From: Brugia malayi
Taxonomy: Eukaryota; Nematoda; Chromadorea; Rhabditida; Onchocercidae
Assembly (NCBI RefSeq): GCF_000002995.4
Contig: NW_025062475.1
Coordinates: 4,626,528-4,690,527, forward strand
DNA: 64,000 nucleotides
Direction: 5' to 3'
Shown here: in pieces, positions 37,261 to 47,250 of the stretch
Layout of the letters: every line of letters starts with the position of its first letter
Numbering within the stretch: position 1 is the stretch's first letter
Notes under the pieces: generated by a model
What the model was told of the DNA's origin: nothing
The model's database searches: none
The model's input: the letters and a program-made list of their open reading frames with translations, nothing else
Made by a program: the position numbers and the translations under genes

Positions 37261-37656
37261 GTTTTAGACTCGCATGTTAAGAGCAACAGTGTGGGCATTT
37301 TGGCTTATCAAATTAAGCTTCAAACGAGAAATTATTTCCACTTATAAAAAATTTTAATTTATCCCCCCCCACCATCACTGATTTTAGTGTCGCTCATGTC
37401 ACTTGGCAATACAAAAGCTTTCATTTTCAAAATTTCACTCCTGTTATTGAAAAACCAATACAAGAGTGAAATAAAGTAACCGGCGCAAAAGTCATGCACA
37501 GAACCCACTGATCAAATCAATTTTAGAGTTGGAACTAACAGGTTGTTATTTTAGATATCCAAATGTTTTGATCTTTGAACTTTACATATCTCCATTAATC
37601 AGAATGTTTATGTCATTTCCATGAAATATAGTTAGAAAAAAGATAAATGTGAAACA

Positions 37657-38189
37657 TGTCGAGAACAAGCTCGAAATTCCACTAGAAATAATCTTTGTAC
37701 CGAACAATCGAATTTAGCAAAGGGTCAAATTTAAATCAATGTATTTATATTTAAGCAAATCATGTTAATCATTTATTGTAAGTTTTATTGTAATTAAAAT
37801 TCCTTAATGACTCATAGATTGTAATGTGTTAACAAATGCCCATGCTCTTCTGTCATATTATCTAATGCACATCCTTTCCAATCCTTTGTTGGTTATCTAA
37901 TTCCGTTTACAAAAACTATCTTTCCCATAGCCTTCCTCCTAGCTTCCATTGTATCAATCGCTTTATCTCTCCACCCTCAAATCATGCTATATAAGGGCAA
38001 TTACCACTCAATCGCGGCATTGTTCCAAAAGTCTCCCCGTTGCTTAGCTCATCCTCCTCACTAAATTGTCAAACTACTGATTGCTTGTTTGGTTTAATTA
38101 CCCAAGATAAAGCACTCGACTCAATTGTGCAAGTGAACCAACCCAATTCAATCCATTCACAACACCAATCCAATCCAAAATTCACAACA
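37657..38189 (+). repeat. 5' LTR of the BEL/Pao element
   Basis: Starts TGTCGAGAAC and ends near CACAACA, six bases before the primer-binding site. It contains the TATA-like TATATAAG at 37988-37995. The start is set by the point where identity with the 3' LTR begins; the end by the TG...CA rule. Confidence 0.85.
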
Positions 38190-38195
38190 ATTTTA

Positions 38196-38212
38196 TGGTG
38201 CCACGAGCCGGG
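38196..38212 (+). other. Primer-binding site of the BEL/Pao element
   Basis: TGGTGCCACGAGCCGGG immediately inside the 5' LTR. The same start occurs in the decayed element at 26592-26608, and a related one (TGGTGCCCGAGG) in the fragment ending at 49646. Confidence 0.65.
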
Positions 38213-38215
38213 AAC

Positions 38216-38563
38216 ATGTCATCCATCATCATCAGAACCGCAGACCAAACAAAACGAAGATTGTGTGAAGTCCTCAACGAAATCAAGCGTCTGAACTTGG
38301 ATTCGGTCGACCAAATGACAACAACCGACGAAACAATCCGTCTTCATCAGGAACGGAGAAGGATCACCCAAGAAAAAATCATGCATATCCAAATATACAT
38401 AGAGGCGTTGGAATCGGTCAATACAGAGTGGAAACAATTCATCCAGCAGATTTCAGTCTCGACCAAAAGAAAAGAAGAAGAAGATCGATACCTTCAGATA
38501 AACGACGATGAATCAGGTATTACCAACTTAATTTTACAAGCAAAACAAACTGTAGTCATTTAA
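38216..38563 (+). CDS. N-terminal gag fragment of the BEL/Pao element
   Basis: 115 codons from ATG (MSSIIIRTADQTK), helical and charged, ending at a TAA. The homologous frames at 26589-26182 and 49216-48650 run straight on into the segment that here begins the next ORF, so this stop comes from a small deletion/frameshift near ATTTAAAAATG, not from a designed ORF boundary. The break lies inside gag, upstream of the usual gag-pol boundary. Confidence 0.8.
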   Translation: MSSIIIRTADQTKRRLCEVLNEIKRLNLDSVDQMTTTDETIRLHQERRRITQEKIMHIQIYIEALESVNTEWKQFIQQISVSTKRKEEEDRYLQINDDESGITNLILQAKQTVVI

Positions 38564-38565
38564 AA

Positions 38566-41500
38566 ATGTATCAAAATGATTCGGAGTTCATATTACAACG
38601 GTTAAATCAGTCTATGGTAAGGGAGGAAACAACTCAACCCAAGGAACCCACACAAGCGGGTAAATACCCTACAGTAAATCTCCCACAACTACCACTGCCC
38701 ACATTCAGTGGGAATCCAAGACGCTGGAGGGAATTTTGGAATAGCTTTGATACAGCTATACATCAACAAGCAATTCCCGATATCCATAAACTAAACTATC
38801 TCATCACATGTCTCAAAGGAGACGCCCTCCAAGCTATCAGAGGTTATGACATAACTCCGGAGAATTACAGTATCGTAAGAAATGTCCTCGTCGAAAGGTT
38901 TGGGCAGCCTTACACCATCAAACGAGCCTTGTTCACCGAATTATACTCCATCAAAAAGAACGATAGAGAGTGGAAAGCAACGCTTGAGGCCATTGAGCGA
39001 ACACTTCGACAATTGGAGGCCATCGGTGAGAATTTAGAGCAGTCCGGTATCGAAATAGCTGTGGAAGGGAAATTGCCAACCTGGATCCTAGAACAGGTTT
39101 ACAGAAGAAAGAGGCAGGAATCGTGGTCTGTCACCAAACTCCGAAACTTCCTCACGGAGCTTGCATCTGTGAACGAAGAAGTAGTACAAAGCCAGTCCCT
39201 ATGGTTTAAAGGGAATATGGAGAATCAATCTCCAATAAAAGGCAAGCCAAGACTACGACACAATCCCAATGAGACTTCAGCCTTAACAACCTCTGTTCCG
39301 GAGAAACCCATCATCAAAGCCCTATCAAGACCTTGTGCACTATGCAACAAGAATCACTGGGATGAAGAGTGCCAGATTTATCCCACTCTCAAACAAAGGC
39401 TGCAACGTCTGAAGAAACTAAACGCTTGCCTCAACTGCTTCAAGATCGGACATATGGCAGCCAGATGCAAAAACAAGAAACGGAATTGCTTCCACTGCAA
39501 GGGTCAACACAATTCCGCGCTGTGCCCTAACAAATTCAAGGAAATGCCCAATAAACCAGAGGATCCAGACTCCACTACCACGACAAATATAATAGTCGAA
39601 AAAGAGAAGAAACGTGACAAGCGCATCCTACTCTTATGCAAGCAGATAAATGTGTTCAACCCAACTAATCCAAATACTCAACAAAGGGCTTTAGCCCTAT
39701 TCGACGTTGGATCACAATTATCCTTTGTTTCAAAGAACTTAGCCAAACAACTAATGCTTAACGAAACAGATGAAGGGAAATTAAACATCGCTTCATTCGG
39801 CAAAAAGGACCCGAACACGCACCTTACAACCAGAATTGAAATAGGGATAAAAATCGGAAAGGACCGTACAGTGTTGCTCGAAGCGAACACCGTGGACTAT
39901 TTAACAAACAAACTACAAGTAGTCAACTTAAGTGAAAGCGACATACGATCCCTCAAAGGAAGTCCAACAATTGATTTCCACAGTGAATGGAAGCAACCGG
40001 ATATACTAATAGGAGCCAACCACTTCTTTCAATTCATCAATTTCGACAAAGCAGAGAATCTGCAATCGGGATTCACACTGCTCCACACTAAAGTGGGCCC
40101 GATCCTGGCTGGGTCTGGCTATACAAAGAAAATTTCTCCCAATTCACGAATGTCCTCACAAATAGTTTACGCCGCTAACACGATCAACGTTCCAGATTTA
40201 GATCAATTCTGGAAACTGGAACTAATAGGCATACAAGACAAACCCGAGATCAATGACGATGAAGAAGCCTTAAAACAATTTAAGCAAACGATTAGAAAAT
40301 CCGATGGACGATACCAGGTCGCATGGCCATGGAAAGACACCAGTTCCAAATTAAGCGACAATTTCGAATTATGTCTCGGACGCTTACAGTCGTTAATCAA
40401 GCGACTTCACCGCAACCAACATCTACTTACCACATACAATGAAACAATCAATGAACAGTTAAGATCCAATGTCATCGAAAGGGTAAGTCATTTCACAAAC
40501 CATCAAGGTATTATCCATTACTTGCCCCATCATGAAGTGGTAAAATCAGATAACACCACGACAAAGGTCAGAATAGTTTATGACGCTTCCGCTCACCTCA
40601 GAGGCAGGAAAAGCTTAAACGATGTCTTGTATCGAGGCCCTATCACCCTTCCCGATTTAGCTGGAATATTAATTCGACTAAGAACAATGAAAATCATCAT
40701 AATAGCTGACGTCGAAAAAGCCTTCCTACAATTAGAGTTGCTGCCAACGGAACGGGACTGCACACGCTTTCTATGGGTAAAAGATATTCAGAAACAGGTG
40801 GACAGAGATAATTTAATATGCTATCGATTCAAAAGGGTTCCCTTTGGAGTGATATCGTCACCCTTTTTATTATCAGCAACTCTCAATTATCATTTGGAAC
40901 ATTATGAGACTGAAACTGCACGTGAAATCAAGAAGAATCTCTACGTCGACAATATCATCTTATCAGCGAGCCATGAAAAGGAAGCCTTGAATAAATATGA
41001 AGAAACAAAATCAATTTTCAAGGATGCGTCAATGAACGTGCGAGAATTCCTCTCAAATGACCAGACATTCAATGAGCAACTACCCAAGTCAGACCGAGCA
41101 CGAATGAGTCAAATAAAGAAAATATTAGGGATTAAGTGGAATCCACACAAGGATCATATCCAAATAACATTAAATCCATGGACCGAACAAACAACAACAA
41201 AAAGAACTATTCTACGGTTCATCGCCTCACAATACGACCCACTTGGATTCCTAGTACCACTGATAGTACCGTTCAAGATATTTCTCCAAGAACTCTGGAG
41301 AAAAAACATACATTGGGATCAACCCCTCGACAATCAATTGATTGAAACCTGGAACAATCTTGTGGTAGAATGCCCAACTCATATCAAGGAAATCCCGCGA
41401 TTCACAATCGATTTATCACAACAAATTACCTTTCATGTTTTCACCGATGCATCTACAGTGGCATATGCTGCAGTAGTATACGCCCATCAAAATACGCATA

Positions 41501-44034
41501 CGTCGTTACTCTTTGCTAAATCACGATTAGCACCTATTAAAGGAATGACGATACCAAAGCTAGAATTACTAGCTATTCTCATCGGTGTACGCGCAGCTCA
41601 GTTTGTCATCAAACAAATGGAATTAGAAAATCCAAAGGTAGTGGTATGGTCGGACTCTCGCTGTGCACTACATTGGATACAAAACAATTCTCGTCTCCTA
41701 CCAAAATTTATACAGAATCGTGTGGAAGAAATACAAATGGCGAAATTCGCATATCGGTATATCCCAAGCGAACACAATCCAGCAGACATTGCTACCAGAG
41801 GAACCTTTCCGACTCGTCTAATAAGTTACGAGCCTTGGTGGAGCGGGCCCACATGGATCAATGGTAACGAACCGAATTGGCCTCATTGGGAATACGACGT
41901 TCCACAAGAAGAGGATAACGAAGAAGATAAGAATATAGTAGCAACAACAACCACAGAAGAAATCATCAATACAAATCGAATCAATCTCCTGGAGGCAAAA
42001 CGATTCAGTAAATGGACAAAGATGATAAGAACAACAGTAAGAGTACTAAAATTTCTCAAAAAATTATCTAAAGGAAAATTAACCTGGTTAAGCAGCGTAT
42101 CAGAAAGGAATCCGATTACACCCGAGGATTACAATCTCGCTGCGGAACTACTAATAAAACAATCCCAATCGGAAGGTATAACAGCAGAAGAAGTGGAAAA
42201 GTACAATCTGCACTATGCAGACAGGTACTGGAGATTCCAAAGCAGACTACAATTGCCGAACGACAGGGAATACTCATCCCAAACAATATATCTCCCCAGA
42301 CACAATCGAATAACAGAACTAATTATTCAACACCACCACGAAACGACGCATCATGGAGGTATCCCTCAAACTATTTCCAGAATAAGAAAGCTTTACTGGA
42401 TTCCGAAAGGAAGGGCTGAAGTCAAGAAGGTGTTAAACCGCTGTATGAGTTGCAAACGCTGGAAAGCCAAGCCATTCAAATTGCCACCTATGCCAAATTA
42501 TCCGCAAGAGCGGATCACTGAATCAAGAACGTTTGGACGAATTGGCCTCGACTATTTGGGGCCGATTACTGTGAAGATACAATTGGAAAAAGCAAAGCGA
42601 TGGATCGCCTTGTTCACATGCTTCACCACCAGAGCGGTACATTTGGAAATGGTGGACGATCTATCAGCGGAAAGTTTCCTAACTGCATTAAGAAGATTTG
42701 TTGCGCGACGCGGCTATCCCGAACTCATTCTTTCGGACAATGCCACCCAATTTCAGGCAGTTTTTCAAGCCATAAAAACGCAAGAATCACAACTCTCTAA
42801 TTTCCTTGCTGAGAAAGGAATCAAATGTAAGACTATAACACCGAGAGCACCATGGAGCGGTGGAATCTACGAAAGATTAATCGGCCTAACAAAAAGGAGT
42901 TTAAGAAGAGCTATCGGTAGACGACTGCTTAAGGAAGGGGAACTAATCACACTGATTATCGAAGTGGAAAGCATTCTTAATACTCGCCCCTTAACTTACG
43001 TAAATTTCGACGACTCAATTATTTTGCGACCAATAGACTTCATCATTCCCAATGCTTCTTTGTCTATACTGAATAGCAATAACGACAGAGAAGACGAATT
43101 CTCACCTTATAGTCTAACCACACAAGAAAGGTTACTTCAACACTGGTCGAATACCCTAGAAACATTGAAAACATTTTGGGAGATATGGAAAGACGAATAC
43201 TTGAATAGCTTAAAGGATCGATACCAATTAGAACATAAATCTCCAAGAAATGTAGAAAAGAGACAGCCGATAGAAGGAGAAGTGGTACTGTTAGATGAGC
43301 CTCATGCACCACGTGGTACATGGAAACTAGCAAGGATAAAGAAATTAAACGTAGCCAATGATGGGTACGTCAGGAGCGCTCAGATCGAAACATCGTCAGG
43401 AAAACTTCTAAATCGACCTGTAAGCACGTTGTATCCACTTGAAGTTACTCCAGAAGAACAGTCTACTCCGGAGAACCCCGCGAACCCATCAGAGAGAGCA
43501 GAACCAATTATCCAAAACCGAAACACCACAACTAACACGAAGATTTCGAGTGAAAGTGGTGAGGAGCAACCTATTGCTCATCGAACACGGAGCCAGACAA
43601 ATTTACAAAAAAGGGAGAAGTCAAATTTCGTTTTAACCAACTTACTGTTAACAGTAGCAATATCGATAATTCTACAAGCAGCAGAAACGAAGGAATGCAA
43701 ATGGACATCAGGTGTTCCATTTAACATGCCTCAGAAATGGAATTGCAAAACAATTGAAACTCGTAACGCCACACCGATTCGAATTACAGTCTACACGCAT
43801 GTTCATGTGAAAATACCTACCACCACCATCCCTTTACATTTAATTCAAACTTGTACTACCCATAATCAAGGTTTAGAAAGTGTTGAAGATCACAATGTTT
43901 TATCCTATAAACCCCAAATCTATCCATTAGAATACTTTTCGCTCTTCCCTCGGGAGTGTCGAGAACAAGCTCGAAATTCCACTAGAAATAATCTTTGTAC
44001 CGAACAATCGAATTTAGCAAAGGGTCAAATTTAA
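38566..44034 (+). CDS. BEL/Pao gag-pol polyprotein with env-like tail
   Basis: 1822 codons. Gag DUF1759-like region at about residues 35-135. Zinc knuckles follow: C-x2-C-x4-H-x4-C at 288-301 and C-x2-C-x3-H-x4-C at 308-320. The retropepsin motif is ALFDVGSQ (Asp380). The reverse transcriptase (Peptidase_A17/Pao type) has YVDN at 793-796 in place of YVDD. RNase H has FTDAS (Asp961) and WSDSRCAL. The integrase has an H2C2 zinc domain near 1255-1300 and catalytic Asp1329, Asp1391 and Glu1436 (GLDYLG, LSDNATQF, IYERL). A DUF5641-like C-terminal domain lies at about 1544-1625. The last 170 residues have one membrane segment (FVLTNLLLTVAISIILQ), Cys residues and N-x-T sites, like the start of an envelope protein. 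The frame enters the 3' LTR at 43957 and stops inside it. The N-terminal part of gag is in the preceding ORF. Confidence 0.9.
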   Translation: MYQNDSEFILQRLNQSMVREETTQPKEPTQAGKYPTVNLPQLPLPTFSGNPRRWREFWNSFDTAIHQQAIPDIHKLNYLITCLKGDALQAIRGYDITPENYSIVRNVLVERFGQPYTIKRALFTELYSIKKNDREWKATLEAIERTLRQLEAIGENLEQSGIEIAVEGKLPTWILEQVYRRKRQESWSVTKLRNFLTELASVNEEVVQSQSLWFKGNMENQSPIKGKPRLRHNPNETSALTTSVPEKPIIKALSRPCALCNKNHWDEECQIYPTLKQRLQRLKKLNACLNCFKIGHMAARCKNKKRNCFHCKGQHNSALCPNKFKEMPNKPEDPDSTTTTNIIVEKEKKRDKRILLLCKQINVFNPTNPNTQQRALALFDVGSQLSFVSKNLAKQLMLNETDEGKLNIASFGKKDPNTHLTTRIEIGIKIGKDRTVLLEANTVDYLTNKLQVVNLSESDIRSLKGSPTIDFHSEWKQPDILIGANHFFQFINFDKAENLQSGFTLLHTKVGPILAGSGYTKKISPNSRMSSQIVYAANTINVPDLDQFWKLELIGIQDKPEINDDEEALKQFKQTIRKSDGRYQVAWPWKDTSSKLSDNFELCLGRLQSLIKRLHRNQHLLTTYNETINEQLRSNVIERVSHFTNHQGIIHYLPHHEVVKSDNTTTKVRIVYDASAHLRGRKSLNDVLYRGPITLPDLAGILIRLRTMKIIIIADVEKAFLQLELLPTERDCTRFLWVKDIQKQVDRDNLICYRFKRVPFGVISSPFLLSATLNYHLEHYETETAREIKKNLYVDNIILSASHEKEALNKYEETKSIFKDASMNVREFLSNDQTFNEQLPKSDRARMSQIKKILGIKWNPHKDHIQITLNPWTEQTTTKRTILRFIASQYDPLGFLVPLIVPFKIFLQELWRKNIHWDQPLDNQLIETWNNLVVECPTHIKEIPRFTIDLSQQITFHVFTDASTVAYAAVVYAHQNTHTSLLFAKSRLAPIKGMTIPKLELLAILIGVRAAQFVIKQMELENPKVVVWSDSRCALHWIQNNSRLLPKFIQNRVEEIQMAKFAYRYIPSEHNPADIATRGTFPTRLISYEPWWSGPTWINGNEPNWPHWEYDVPQEEDNEEDKNIVATTTTEEIINTNRINLLEAKRFSKWTKMIRTTVRVLKFLKKLSKGKLTWLSSVSERNPITPEDYNLAAELLIKQSQSEGITAEEVEKYNLHYADRYWRFQSRLQLPNDREYSSQTIYLPRHNRITELIIQHHHETTHHGGIPQTISRIRKLYWIPKGRAEVKKVLNRCMSCKRWKAKPFKLPPMPNYPQERITESRTFGRIGLDYLGPITVKIQLEKAKRWIALFTCFTTRAVHLEMVDDLSAESFLTALRRFVARRGYPELILSDNATQFQAVFQAIKTQESQLSNFLAEKGIKCKTITPRAPWSGGIYERLIGLTKRSLRRAIGRRLLKEGELITLIIEVESILNTRPLTYVNFDDSIILRPIDFIIPNASLSILNSNNDREDEFSPYSLTTQERLLQHWSNTLETLKTFWEIWKDEYLNSLKDRYQLEHKSPRNVEKRQPIEGEVVLLDEPHAPRGTWKLARIKKLNVANDGYVRSAQIETSSGKLLNRPVSTLYPLEVTPEEQSTPENPANPSERAEPIIQNRNTTTNTKISSESGEEQPIAHRTRSQTNLQKREKSNFVLTNLLLTVAISIILQAAETKECKWTSGVPFNMPQKWNCKTIETRNATPIRITVYTHVHVKIPTTTIPLHLIQTCTTHNQGLESVEDHNVLSYKPQIYPLEYFSLFPRECREQARNSTRNNLCTEQSNLAKGQI

Positions 44035-44466
44035 ATCAATGTATTTATATTTAAGCAAATCATGTTAATCATTTATTGTAAGTTTTATTGTAATTCAAAT
44101 TCTTTAATGACTCATAGATGGTAATGTGTTAACAAATTCCCATGCTAATCTGTCATATTATCTAATGCACATCTTTCCAATCCTTTGTTTGTTATCTAAT
44201 TCCGTTTACAAAAACTATCTTTCCCATAGCCTTCCTCCTAGCTTCCATTGTATCAATCGCTTTATCTCTCCACCCTCAAATCATGCTATATAAGGGCAAT
44301 TACCACTCAACCGAAGGCATTGTTCCAGAAGTCTCCCCGTTGCTTAGCTCATCCTCCTCACTAAATTGTCAAACTACTGATTGCTTGTTTGGTTTAATTA
44401 CCCAAGATAAAGCACTCGACTCAATTGTGCAAGTAAACCAACCCAATTCAATCCATTCACAACACA
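43957..44466 (+). repeat. 3' LTR of the BEL/Pao element, truncated by the gap
   Basis: Begins TGTCGAGAAC like the 5' LTR and runs to CACAACACA, where unsequenced N bases start; only about 25 bases of the LTR should be missing. Its TATA-like box is at 44287-44294. No purine tract lies directly before it (the preceding bases are CCCTCGGGAG). Confidence 0.85.
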
Positions 44467-44659
44467 NNNNNNNNNNNNNNNNNNNNNNNNNNNNNNNNNN
44501 NNNNNNNNNNNNNNNNNNNNNNNNNNNNNNNNNNNNNNNNNNNNNNNNNNNNNNNNNNNNNNNNNNNNNNNNNNNNNNNNNNNNNNNNNNNNNNNNNNNN
44601 NNNNNNNNNNNNNNNNNNNNNNNNNNNNNNNNNNNNNNNNNNNNNNNNNNNNNNNNNNN
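44467..44659. other. Assembly gap (N run)
   Basis: 193 unknown bases. The end of the 3' LTR, the right target duplication and any continuation of unit A should lie here, but the sequence after the gap does not match the expected unit continuation seen at 59106 onward. Confidence 0.95.
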
Positions 44660-44824
44660 CAAAAATTTTGCTCAATGTAGATGATATCATTTTGTAGCTA
44701 TAAAAGAAAAGTCATATTTAATTATTTGATAATAATTAAGTATAATTAATTTGTCGATGGTTAGTTAATTTGCTATATATTATTATTACTATCCTGATAT
44801 TGCACAATACATAAATGATTGCAG

Positions 44825-45688
44825 AGAATGTAGTGGTGTAAGTAATCCACAACGACAAAAGTGTAGATTGTGGAGTCAAAGTGATAATGGTAATGATGCT
44901 GATATTGATAGTATCTGTTCATCAATTGGCACACCATCTTTTTTAGCAATCTTCGATGGAATAGGTAATGCTTAAAATCATATTTACATACATCAGATAT
45001 GTTTACAAATTTAGGATTAAAATGTAAATCTTTATATAAATAGACAAAAATATTGCATCAAAAAATATTATACACATATCATTAATTCTCTTTTTTTAAT
45101 AACTATTATTTATTAATACTTGCTGTATTATAATTGCAAAGATTAGATTTGTATAATAATTTTGCTTACAATAATTTTGTTTGTAATCAAAAAGTAAACG
45201 AATAAGTAAAGTAAACAATAATTATTATTGTAATTATTATGAATTATGATTAATATGTTCAAGAAATGCATAATAATTATTAGTAATCAATGGTATTCTC
45301 TCAATAAATGTGATTCATTTTAATTATTGAAAAAAATTTTGTTTCTCTTTCTTGAAATGAATTAATATTTGTTAAGCATAAATTATCATTCAATTATTTT
45401 AATTTATCATTAGAATAATAATATTGTCAGAAAATTCTAGCATAAAGGATGGAAATTTTTTCTCTATTTTTGAAAACTTTTTTTTTTTCATTTTCGTTAA
45501 ACCAACTTTAAAATTAAAATGTGAATTTTTACAGTGTTCATTCGATTGGTTATGAAAATGAATATGAATTTGCTTCTAAAGAAGATCTCAAAGAGATTGC
45601 TCGTAGTCAAATGGAAGCGTTAAGTCGCGATATACGTATGAGTTTTGGTGATTACCAACTTACCACTTTTTCAAATCATACTCCATAA
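44825..45688 (+). CDS. 3' end of an unrecognised gene, two exons, frame unresolved
   Basis: Exon a (44825-44964, acceptor ATTGCAG, donor GTAATG) reads ECSGVSNPQRQKCRLWSQ and later GTPSFLAIFDGI; its Cys spacing with S-x-x-Q-R-x-x-C recalls part of a thrombospondin type 1 repeat, but the W-x-x-W part is missing. Exon b (45535-45688, acceptor TTTTTACAG) reads IGYENEYEFASKEDLKEIAR and ends TTFSNHTP-stop, a charged tail that looks coding. Exon a ends in phase 1 but exon b needs phase 2 for that frame. The phase-matching frame of exon b is a shorter basic tail ending KWKR-stop. A missed small exon or a frameshift would explain this. Upstream exons fall in or before the gap. Confidence 0.4.
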
Positions 45689-46680
45689 AAGAAAAAGTAG
45701 AAAAAAAAAAAAAAAAAAAACTAATAATTAATTGATAGAAATTTAAAAGAGGTGAGAAAAAATGAAATAACATGAAAAATTAGAAGAAAAACTGAAATTT
45801 TTATCATTTCAAAAAAAAACACATATTATATGTAAAGAATAAAAAAAAATGTTAAAACTCAAAATTTTACAAACTTGGACAAATCCTATAATTAATTTAT
45901 CAATTTTTGCCTTATTAAAATCATTAAGAAATTTGTTCTTTGTATAACTAAAAATTCATTTGCTGACAATTAATTTTGACACCTTTTGTATATTATTTAT
46001 TTTTTAAAGTTTTCACTGTGTGAAATTTTTATTTTTAATGAAATAAACTTGAAAAGTTTGTTCTTTGTTTGTTTTTTTTATTTTTGTTTTCCTTTTCGTT
46101 ATGTTTTACATTTTATTTTTGTCTCAAATTTGTTTTAATTTCTTTTTCCTTTTCAAAATCATCATAAATAAAATTCCATAGCTCAATTCAGTTTACTTCC
46201 TTTGTATTTGTTTGAAATTATTTATTATTTGAAATCAATGATTATTGATTACTTTATAAATTGTTATGAAAAAATTTTCTGTAGTTTTGAAACAATCCAC
46301 TATTGATAAAGCATTTCCACATAACATGAAAATTTGTCTAATCATATGTTTTTCAGCTAATAAAATGAGTCGGAATATTGAAATATTGGCTTCATTAACA
46401 ACAAAAAATTAAAAAAAATAATAGTCCAAATCAATATTTTTAGGAATTTGAATTTATTTATTCTGACATTCCCCATGAATATGTATTAATATCGATATTA
46501 AGGATAGTTATTAATTGGTAGAACGTTAAAACATCCGAAACACGTATTTCTAAAGTAAAACAAGCATATAACCTAATTAATCAAGCTTAATTGACCTTAT
46601 AATTCGAGTACGAGATGTATTATCTATATTTGAATTATCATTATATATTTGTCACTAGCTATATCCAGCGTATTGTCATG
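45689..46680. other. Intergenic AT-rich DNA
   Basis: After the stop at 45688 there are long A runs and several AATAAA-like sites, for example near 45838 and 46041, and no gene. Confidence 0.5.
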
Positions 46681-46689
46681 AATCAATGA

Positions 46690-47250
46690 ACTGCGATATC
46701 GATTAATTTAGCGCAAAAAATCCAATCACGCGCAGATGTCGGCAATCACAGAGGGATTCTACGAAGCTTGTAAAAGCAGATAGGAACAACATGTCAGGTT
46801 CACAGCCCTCCTCAGATGGCCTCTTCTCATAAATCTTACATTCTCAACCGATGGTCTAAAGATTGACAGAATTCTTCCAAAAATATTTCTGAATAGACTA
46901 GTGTTCACTACTCCCGAAGCACTTCTACTTCAGAGCTAACGTGATTTTTAGTCTATTAGAAGTACCAGAGGCACTGTATTTGTGCTCAGACAAGTGCAAA
47001 AAAAAATATAGAGCAGAACAGAAGACTCCACGCGATCTTTGTTGACCTCACCAGAATACTTGACACCTGAAACAGAAAAGATTTATGGCAAATTTGGAAT
47101 GACTAGAATACTCCCTAACCTTTTCAGAACAATCACTCTGTTGCATGAGGATCAGTCAGATAAGACAATTATGAATGAGTTTATTGCTGTGGGAGATTTG
47201 GCACGGTCGAATTTCAGCGTGAATTTGTCTCACTTGGAGAGATCTATTTC
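46690..47250 (+). pseudogene. Decayed non-LTR (LINE) reverse transcriptase
   Basis: Across shifting frames with stops I read KIQSRADVGNHRGFYEACK (endonuclease/RT linker type), then HVRFTALLR, then RLHAIFVDLTRILDT (the F-V-D-L-T-K-A-F-D-T motif A of LINE reverse transcriptases), and KFGMTRILPNLFRTITLLHE (the following thumb-side segment). At least two frameshifts and several stops interrupt it. Ends are not defined. It is the only LINE relic I found in the window. Confidence 0.7.

Larger units (their letters stand above)
28141..37656. repeat. Segmental duplication unit A
   Basis: Matches unit B (about 48100-59105) at near identity over most of its length and unit C (about 59147-63810) over its zinc-finger gene and first 1.9 kb of upstream flank. 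It contains the secreted zinc-finger gene (minus strand), a long upstream flank with a perfect hairpin, a CA repeat, a small secreted ORF and a decayed RNase H fragment. It ends exactly where a BEL/Pao element is inserted; unit B has the empty site (GAAACATATCAG at about 59099). Confidence 0.9.
37657..44466 (+). mobile_element. Nearly complete BEL/Pao LTR retrotransposon
   Basis: Order: 5' LTR (37657-38189), primer-binding site (38196), short gag ORF (38216-38563), long gag-pol ORF (38566-44034), 3' LTR from 43957, cut by an N gap at 44467. The two LTRs differ at about a dozen of 510 comparable positions by eye, so the insertion is not brand new. It sits inside unit A at a site that is empty in unit B (59105). 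Domain order PR-RT-RNase H-IN with DUF1759 and DUF5641 type flanks is typical of BEL/Pao. A frameshift splits gag, and the env and polypurine tract appear deleted, so it is probably not autonomous. Confidence 0.93.

Noticed and set aside
42600..42800. Frames inside the BEL/Pao pol ORF in other phases
   Set aside because: Shadows of the 1822-codon ORF.
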